Source of the DNA: Bacillus sp. X1(2014)
GTDB lineage: Bacteria > Bacillota > Bacilli > Bacillales_B > DSM-18226
DNA: 64,000 nucleotides
Direction: 5' to 3'
NCBI RefSeq assembly: GCF_007678255.1
Contig: NZ_VEED01000006.1
Span: forward strand, 1-64,000
Position 1 is the first letter of the stretch. Every line of letters begins with the position of its first letter. Under the pieces are notes generated by a model that worked only from the letters and a program-made list of their open reading frames with translations, was not told the DNA's origin and ran no database searches. Below are positions 58,875 to 64,000 of this stretch, in pieces. The position numbers and the translations under genes were made by a program.

Positions 58875-60107
58875 TCAAGAGGACAAGTGTACTTTTGTGG
58901 TGCCTGACACCGTTGACTCTATCGATTCCAAGTCTTTCTTTTCCAACGCACGGCTTACCCCTGTCAGAATAGCTGCTGCGAGGACCATTAATGCTCCAAT
59001 CCAGGTGGTGTGGATAAGGCCTAGCGTATCAGTGATAGTGCCGCCTAGGTAGGAGCCGATGGCGATTCCCGCGTTGAAGGCGGCGATGTTTATGGCTGAT
59101 GCCACATCGACGGCGCTTGGGACGTAGCGTTCTGCAAGGATGACCACGTAAACTTGCAGTCCTGGTACGTTCATAAAGGCGAGCAATCCCATAAAAATAA
59201 TCGTAATTAAGCCCGCGATTTTGAAGGGCGCGGTGAACATTAGGACAAACAGAACAACGGCTTGAACGATAAACATATAAAATAGCGATCCAATTGGATT
59301 GCGGTTCGAGAGCTTGCCGCCCATCATGTTGCCAATGGCGATCGCCAATCCGTACGCCAGTAAAATTATCGCAATCGAACTCTCGTTAAATCCGGTTATT
59401 TCCTGTAGTAATGGTGACAAATAAGTAAAGACAACAAATGTCCCGCCATACCCCAGGGCCGTGATGACGAATAAAAGTACGAGCCGGCCATTGGTCAGGA
59501 GTCTGAACTGATCTCGCACGCTAGTCTGGGTTCCTTTTTTCAAAAAAGAAGGTATGAGAATCCAGTTGGCAATGAAGCCGATGATTCCAACGATGACGAT
59601 AAGGATGAAGGCAAGCCTCCAGCCGTATTGTTGGCCGATAAATGTTCCGAATGGCACGCCGGTGACGGTGGCAACGGTGAGGCCAGAGAACATAATTGAA
59701 ATAGCGCTCGCGCGGCGGTTGGCCGGGACGAGATCTGCAGCGATGGTCGAACCGATCGACATAAAGACGCCATGTGCTAAAGCTGAAATCACGCGCGCTG
59801 CGAGCAGGACGCTGATGGTTGTTGCGCTCGCGGCGATTCCATTACCAATGATGAAGACAATCATGATCCCTAGTAATAGGGTTTTCCGTGACATGCGTGA
59901 TGTTATTGATGTTAGCACTGGCGCTCCGAACATTACCCCGAGGGCGTATAGGGAAACGGTCAGCCCAGCAGTGGTGACGGGAATGTGCAAATCTTGTGCA
60001 ATGAGCGGCAGCAGGCCGACGCTGATAAATTCGGTGGTTCCGATCGCGAAGGCGCTGATAGCTAAGGCCAGTAGTGCGAATGTGCTTTGCTGTTTATTTA
60101 AAGGCAT
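58875..60107 (-). CDS. MFS exporter of the AraJ/YdhP type
   Basis: 410 residues, 12 membrane segments. Opens ALLALAISAFAIGTTEFISVGLLPLIAQDL, the signature of the AraJ/YdhP/sugar-efflux group (near residues 11-40), with DLVPANRRASAISIMFSGLTVATVTGVPFG in the middle. Exports sugars or arylated drugs in relatives. The last residues (VSGTTKVHLSS) are encoded by a GGTGTCAGGCACC word (58899-58911) and following DNA, so the C-terminus was probably extended by the repeat. Divergent from the HxlR regulator gene. Confidence 0.88.
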   Translation of the reverse strand: MPLNKQQSTFALLALAISAFAIGTTEFISVGLLPLIAQDLHIPVTTAGLTVSLYALGVMFGAPVLTSITSRMSRKTLLLGIMIVFIIGNGIAASATTISVLLAARVISALAHGVFMSIGSTIAADLVPANRRASAISIMFSGLTVATVTGVPFGTFIGQQYGWRLAFILIVIVGIIGFIANWILIPSFLKKGTQTSVRDQFRLLTNGRLVLLFVITALGYGGTFVVFTYLSPLLQEITGFNESSIAIILLAYGLAIAIGNMMGGKLSNRNPIGSLFYMFIVQAVVLFVLMFTAPFKIAGLITIIFMGLLAFMNVPGLQVYVVILAERYVPSAVDVASAINIAAFNAGIAIGSYLGGTITDTLGLIHTTWIGALMVLAAAILTGVSRALEKKDLESIESTVSGTTKVHLSS

Positions 60108-60200
60108 AAATGTTCCTCCTCATTTGTGTAGGTTTATTTAAAAAGGTATGATTGTTTTCACCCGGCAAATGTTATTATGGAGGATATGTGGGATTATCGG

Positions 60201-60257
60201 AAGTACGCACTTTAAAGTGATATAGATACCTCGCGGTGCCATAGGTACTTTTTAGTG
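60201..60257. promoter_or_regulatory. HxlR/MFS intergenic operator candidate
   Basis: AGTACGCACTTTAAAGTG contains the perfect palindrome CACTTTAAAGTG (60208-60219). A similar block, AGGTACTTTTTAGTGCC, lies at 60242-60258. Two half-matching sites of the form GTAC-N-ACTTT-AGTG between divergent genes fit a regulator acting on both. Confidence 0.6.
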
Positions 60258-60299
60258 CCTGTCTGCCTGAAAGTCCGCGAATTGAGGAGGAAGATGAAG

Positions 60300-60671
60300 A
60301 TGGAGAAGAAAAAATATAATATATCGGTTGAGGCGACGCTTGAGGTGATTGGTGGGAAGTGGAAGTGTGTGATTCTCTGCCATTTGACGCATGGGAAAAA
60401 GCGGACGAGTGAATTAAAGCGGCTGATGCCGAATATTACGCAGAAAATGTTGACCCAGCAGCTACGGGAGCTGGAGGATGATGGCGTAATTAACCGGATT
60501 ATTTATAACCAGATTCCCCCCAAGGTTGAGTATGAGTTGAGTGAATACGGCCGGAGCCTAGAGGGGATCTTGAATTCGCTTTGTACATGGGGCGAGAATC
60601 ATATTGAGAGGGTTTATGGGGATAAGTTTTCTGTATTAGAGGAAAGTGTTTTGAATGATCATTTGAAATAA
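60300..60671 (+). CDS. HxlR-family winged-helix regulator
   Basis: 123 residues from the ATG 9 nt behind AGGAGG (earlier in-frame starts at 60255 and 60294 are less likely). HxlR signature: VEATLEVIGGKWKCVILCHL, RTSELKRLMPNITQKMLTQQLRELEDDGVI, PPKVEYELSEYGRSL. These regulators sense aldehydes or quinones, some by one cysteine (here Cys in KCVILC). Divergent from the MFS exporter; likely regulates it. Confidence 0.9.
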   Translation: MEKKKYNISVEATLEVIGGKWKCVILCHLTHGKKRTSELKRLMPNITQKMLTQQLRELEDDGVINRIIYNQIPPKVEYELSEYGRSLEGILNSLCTWGENHIERVYGDKFSVLEESVLNDHLK

Positions 60672-60694
60672 TGTCTTTGTGTTTTTAAAAACTT

Positions 60695-60728
60695 TACCCC
60701 TTTAGATCCGATGTCTAAAGGGGTATTT
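60695..60728 (+). terminator. HxlR gene terminator
   Basis: TACCCCTTTAGA - TCCGATG - TCTAAAGGGGTA followed by T residues. Confidence 0.88.
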
Positions 60729-60782
60729 TTATAAGTCATTGTTTGGACGAACCCGGAATGACTTTCGAATACTTTGTATTAA

Positions 60783-61775
60783 TTATTGAATGAACCATTT
60801 TTTTCGTGGTACCGCGTAATATTCTCCGGCAACAAGTTCTCGAGGTACGGCTTTTTCTATTCGTGAGAGGTCATTTGCGGTTAATTTCAGCTTAACTGCA
60901 CCTAATGATTCGTGAAGTTGCGACCGCCTTCTTGCACCAATTAGTGGGATAACATCATCACCCTGGGATAAAACCCAACCAATGGCCATCTGTGCAACCG
61001 TTACTTGCTTTTCTTCAGCAATTTTACGCAATTCCTCTACAAGGGCTAAGTTCTTTTCCAGATTTCCGTCGACAAAACGAGGTGCTTTACCACGCATATC
61101 ATCCGATCCTATAACTCTATCTTTTGACCAATTACCGCTCAATAAGCCCCTGGAAAGAACGCCGTAAGCCGAAAGCGAAATTCCTAATTCCCTTAAGGTT
61201 GGTAAAATATTCAATTCAACGCCTCTATTAAATAGTGAATATTCCATTTGCAACCAACTAATCGGATGTACTGAATGAGCACGGCGAATGGTCTCAACGC
61301 CTACTTCAGAAAGTCCAATGTTACGCACATACCCGGCCTTTACCATATCTGCCATTGCACCAATGGTTTCCTCGATAGGTACATTGGGATTTATGCGAGA
61401 TGGCTGATAGAGATCGATATACTCAACACCTAGGCGCTTTAATGTATCCGTAAGGAAATTCTTAACTGTATTAGGACGGTTATCAACCTCCTCATTCTTT
61501 TTGTCAGGGTAGTGAAACTTTCCATCGAATTTTACTGCAATGAAAGCATTGTCTCGACGTCTCCCATGTAAAGCCTCACGTAAAAGTAATTCATTGTGAC
61601 CGCTGCCATAAAGGTCTCCGGTATCAAAGAGTGTAATGCCTTCCTCGAGTGCTGCGTGGATTGTTGCAATGCTTTCACTTCGCTCCGCCTCACCATATAA
61701 CCATGACATCCCCATACAACCTAAACCAATCTCAGATACCAAAGAACCATTTTGACCCAGTGCTCGCTTTTTCAT
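60783..61775 (-). CDS. aldo/keto reductase, YakC/Tas group
   Basis: 330 residues. TIM-barrel AKR with [18 protein letters not shown] (Asp and Tyr of the tetrad), IAVKFDGKF (Lys), then [15 protein letters not shown], where the usual catalytic His position is occupied by Pro/Ser (common in the YQPSR subgroup). C-terminal cofactor motif [21 protein letters not shown]-dependent carbonyl reductase; substrate open. ATG behind GGGGAAATGATT. Confidence 0.88.
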   Translation of the reverse strand: MKKRALGQNGSLVSEIGLGCMGMSWLYGEAERSESIATIHAALEEGITLFDTGDLYGSGHNELLLREALHGRRRDNAFIAVKFDGKFHYPDKKNEEVDNRPNTVKNFLTDTLKRLGVEYIDLYQPSRINPNVPIEETIGAMADMVKAGYVRNIGLSEVGVETIRRAHSVHPISWLQMEYSLFNRGVELNILPTLRELGISLSAYGVLSRGLLSGNWSKDRVIGSDDMRGKAPRFVDGNLEKNLALVEELRKIAEEKQVTVAQMAIGWVLSQGDDVIPLIGARRRSQLHESLGAVKLKLTANDLSRIEKAVPRELVAGEYYAVPRKKWFIQ

Positions 61776-61943
61776 TAATCATTTCCCCTTTTTTTCGTAA
61801 TTCCAATAAATTTGTGGTTTTCCCAGTTCACAACTTTTATGACTCAAGCTGTAACAATTTCATTCTGAATCTGAATTTTTACTTTCTTTACTACTATTAA
61901 AATTCCTTTTTATTATGCTATTTACAAAGGCACTTCTTGCTGT

Positions 61944-62150
61944 ATGAGACCAGTGGCAATGGTGTTTTTGGTGTCAGGCACCAATTATTGTATCAGCCAA
62001 TTGTTAATGGGGTTAACGGTGTCAGGCACCGTGCTTTTTGCGACTGATAAAAAAAAACGGTACACCATCGTGTTGTTGATTGGCGTACCATTCTGTGTTG
62101 GGTGCTATGTGGCCCTATTTTTATGCTTGTATATATGGCCGGTCTTTTAG
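61944..62150 (+). CDS. doubtful small membrane protein
   Basis: 68 codons. The first 35 codons are formed by the two GGTGTCAGGCACC words (each read as VSGT) and their flanks. The remaining part, DKKKRYTIVLLIGVPFCVGC, continuing as a membrane segment to IWPVF, reads like a genuine small membrane protein. There is no clear ribosome binding site, and its end overlaps the neighbour by 30 bp. Probably a fragment fused with repeats. Confidence 0.3.
   Translation: MRPVAMVFLVSGTNYCISQLLMGLTVSGTVLFATDKKKRYTIVLLIGVPFCVGCYVALFLCLYIWPVF
61970..62030. repeat. two GGTGTCAGGCACC words
   Basis: Copies at 61970-61982 and 62018-62030, 48 bp apart, same orientation, in the gap between two minus-strand genes. 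Confidence 0.85.
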
Positions 62151-63806
62151 ATGGTCGGTGTGCTCAAGCATGTGCATGTGAAAGAGTTCGTAGCGGACCC
62201 AGCGGAGTGGGAATGAAAACGCGACTTCATTTTTCTTGTTATAGATGAGAACGTGTTTTTTGCTATACTCTACTTTTTTGATTTCATGCAAGCCGATGGT
62301 GTGCTGCTTCGCTCCGTTTACCATCACTAGCTGCTGGCCAATGACCTGGATTTTTCTTTTCTTATTTTTGGTAAGTTCATAAAGACACATCGCACCACCG
62401 ATAACGGTTAGTGCCACTAAGATAGGAATCCCGTCTTTCGGAAACCCTGTTACCGCCTCTTTAATCCAGTGAACCACCGCGAGGCTGAGGAAGAACCAGG
62501 CACCTCGACTTAGCCGCGGCGAGCTTTCAAAGTAAATACTGGACTCATGTTCTTCCTTTTCCTCTGCTCTCTTTTTGAAAAAAGCAGCTTTATGTTCTTC
62601 GATGCTGGCTGAATCCCATTCGACAAAATCAGTATAGCTGCCGTCCCATAATTCGGCCGTATCGTCTCCATCCTCAAGCGCATAGCCGCCTGCCCAGCCC
62701 GCGTATCGGGTCCCGATATGCATGAAACTCAGCAAATAATAGCGTATCGGCTGGCGATATGTGTTTTCCGTTTCGATTGTATCGATGACCTGAATGTCTT
62801 CCGGAAAGCGGATGACTCCCTCCTCTTCCTCAGGCATGTTGATAATCGTCGAAAAGAGTCTCGTCTTCGCCAAATGCGGCTGCTTTCCTTCCCTGATAGG
62901 ATACAGATGCTCTAGATTCCTTTCCTTTAACTCCCAATAAACCATTTCTGCACTCTCAATATGCTCAGCTGCTTCTACGAGCCTGTTCTGTTGATACGGA
63001 AGGTTTTTGGCCACACATACCAACAGCGCCTGCGTTTTTATCAACGGATCCCGGAAGGTCATTGCCTGCTCCAACTCGGCACCGATGTCGGCTGAAAAAT
63101 AATATTCCATTAAGCTAATAAATAATTTCATTTTTGTTCGAACGGCAAAATAGCTATCCTTCCAAGCCGTATAAACGTATTTGCTGGAAAAATCGGCGTC
63201 AAATTTCAGATACTCTTGTTTCTCCACGTGATAATCTCTGAGCAATGACGGAAGGATGACCTCCTTCTTATAGCCTTTTTCTAGACGTGAGTCGTTCAGC
63301 GATAATACTAAACTATAAAGCAACAATTTATAATGCTCTGAATTGAGCTTGTCGAGGGTTTTATCAAGGATTCCCTTAATCAGCATCGGATAAGGGTCCA
63401 ATTCATTGATTGGAATATGGAATTCCTCGGTCTGGATTAACTCGACGATTTTTTCCTCAAGCACATAAAAAATATCCTCGTCTTCTGTTATGAGCAGCAG
63501 TTCAATTGCCCGCTCTTTTGCCTGCAAGTCAAGGCCGTCAAAATGCTTGAGGAGCCCTTCCACCACTTCCGGCATCGGAAAATCACAGACAAAGTCAATA
63601 AGATAAAAGGAGGGGTTGTCCCAGCGGTCAACAGGATCTGGGAATCCGGACGCCGCTGTTTTGATCATATCCTTTAGAACATCGATTTGAATCTCGAGCC
63701 CTTCTTCCTTTTTATATTGAAAAAGCTGGTCAAGTGCTTCAAATCTCTTTTGAGGATCCTCACTTTTTACCTTCTTTAAAATCGTACGCAATTTTAACTC
63801 AATCAC
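62121..63806 (-). CDS. large hypothetical protein: helical-repeat domain, two membrane segments, PH-like end
   Basis: 561 residues. Residues 1 to about 330 are helical and HEAT-like (KSEDPQKRFEALDQLFQYKK, AKERAIELLLITEDEDIFYVLEEK). A middle part (about 330-420) has QPIRYYLLSFMHIGTRYAGWAGGYALEDG. Two hydrophobic segments (about 440-455 and 465-485) precede a C-terminal beta domain (about 490-550; IQVIGQQLVMVNGAKQHTIG) resembling PH-like membrane-protein tails. Family not recognised. Compare the protein at 55769-56833, also ending in such a domain. Confidence 0.65.
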   Translation of the reverse strand: MIELKLRTILKKVKSEDPQKRFEALDQLFQYKKEEGLEIQIDVLKDMIKTAASGFPDPVDRWDNPSFYLIDFVCDFPMPEVVEGLLKHFDGLDLQAKERAIELLLITEDEDIFYVLEEKIVELIQTEEFHIPINELDPYPMLIKGILDKTLDKLNSEHYKLLLYSLVLSLNDSRLEKGYKKEVILPSLLRDYHVEKQEYLKFDADFSSKYVYTAWKDSYFAVRTKMKLFISLMEYYFSADIGAELEQAMTFRDPLIKTQALLVCVAKNLPYQQNRLVEAAEHIESAEMVYWELKERNLEHLYPIREGKQPHLAKTRLFSTIINMPEEEEGVIRFPEDIQVIDTIETENTYRQPIRYYLLSFMHIGTRYAGWAGGYALEDGDDTAELWDGSYTDFVEWDSASIEEHKAAFFKKRAEEKEEHESSIYFESSPRLSRGAWFFLSLAVVHWIKEAVTGFPKDGIPILVALTVIGGAMCLYELTKNKKRKIQVIGQQLVMVNGAKQHTIGLHEIKKVEYSKKHVLIYNKKNEVAFSFPLRWVRYELFHMHMLEHTDHLKDRPYIQA

Positions 63807-63888
63807 TAAACTGATCCCTCTCTCATACTACCAATTTGTAACAATATGAATTTATTTTATTTCATAAAAACAAATTCAGCAACGCTTG

Positions 63889-63901
63889 GGTGTCAGGCAC
63901 C
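63889..63901. repeat. GGTGTCAGGCACC word
   Basis: Copy in the gap between the large hypothetical gene and the terminator at 63912. Confidence 0.8.
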
Positions 63902-63911
63902 GCACCAATAT

Positions 63912-63937
63912 AAAAAGACCTAACAGTTTCCTGTTAG
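63912..63937 (-). terminator. terminator of the gene entering from the right edge
   Basis: AAGACCTAACAG - TTTC - CTGTTAGGTCTT, 12-bp perfect stem, with T residues on the minus strand; 10 bp behind the partial gene. Confidence 0.85.
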
Positions 63938-63946
63938 GTCTTGATT

Positions 63947-64000
63947 TTAATCTAATACGATGATTTTTACGGTTTTTCTGCCCCATTGTATGCATTGGGA
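63947..64000 (-). CDS. C-terminal end of a gene cut by the window edge
   Basis: The last 17 codons are SQCIQWGRKTVKIIVLD then TAA, followed by a terminator. Too short to identify. Confidence 0.55.
   Translation of the reverse strand, partial: SQCIQWGRKTVKIIVLD

Overview
This window is low-GC Firmicutes chromosome, very probably from a spore-forming Bacillaceae member of the Bacillus/Neobacillus type. The evidence is a Bacillus-style 16S rRNA 5' end and tandem rrn promoters, strong AGGAGG-type ribosome binding sites, a CotA spore-coat laccase, YjcZ-type mini sporulation proteins, a DhaS-type aldehyde dehydrogenase, TcyP, a YwqA/YwqB-like SNF2/SWIM pair and many Bacillus-specific DUF families. 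The genus is an inference; the family is well supported. I see no prophage, IS element, CRISPR array or tRNA.

Layout. 0-1.5 kb: 16S rRNA start (minus strand) with promoters, a region without a convincing gene, then small sporulation-type genes. 2-3.8 kb: a PspA-type membrane-stress operon. 4-12.5 kb: LysM/SH3 protein, cystine symporter TcyP, a class D sortase with its LPNTA surface substrate, a metallo-beta-lactamase-fold hydrolase and a DUF421 protein. 13-21 kb: aldehyde dehydrogenase, then a molybdenum/formate block: formate dehydrogenase FdhA, FdhD, ModB, ModA and a divergent HTH/periplasmic-binding-like regulator. 21-30 kb: small membrane proteins, a 52-bp minisatellite, a LysM-NlpC/P60 hydrolase, acetyltransferases and a candidate small RNA. 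30-42 kb: duplicated YjcZ genes, a second DUF421 protein, ArsR/AHSA1, TetR/MFS pump and DUF47. 42-48 kb: a ParM-like actin with a small partner gene, CotA, coat-like small proteins and a WG-repeat protein. 48-64 kb: SWIM and SNF2 proteins, methyltransferase, two aldo-keto reductases, MFS/HxlR and a large HEAT/PH-like membrane protein.

Strongest functional result: the formate dehydrogenase looks split by a stop codon, but the stop is an in-frame UGA exactly where the Mo/W-ligating (seleno)cysteine belongs. It is followed, 18 nt later, by a hairpin with a GGUCU loop, the layout of a bacterial SECIS. The gene is therefore read as a 692-residue selenoprotein. Molybdate uptake (ModAB), the sulfurtransferase FdhD and the enzyme sit together as one supply-and-use unit. 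A near-perfect 38-bp palindrome lies between modA and the divergent regulator.

Strongest structural result: many intergenic gaps carry short degenerate arrays with very different sequences but the same spacing, 20-21 bp (two DNA turns), and others with a 50-52 bp spacing and internal dyads. In addition, copies of a 13-bp palindrome-like word (GGTGTCAGGCACC or its complement) are confined, as far as I could see by eye, to the last 16 kb. Three of these copies lie inside reading frames.
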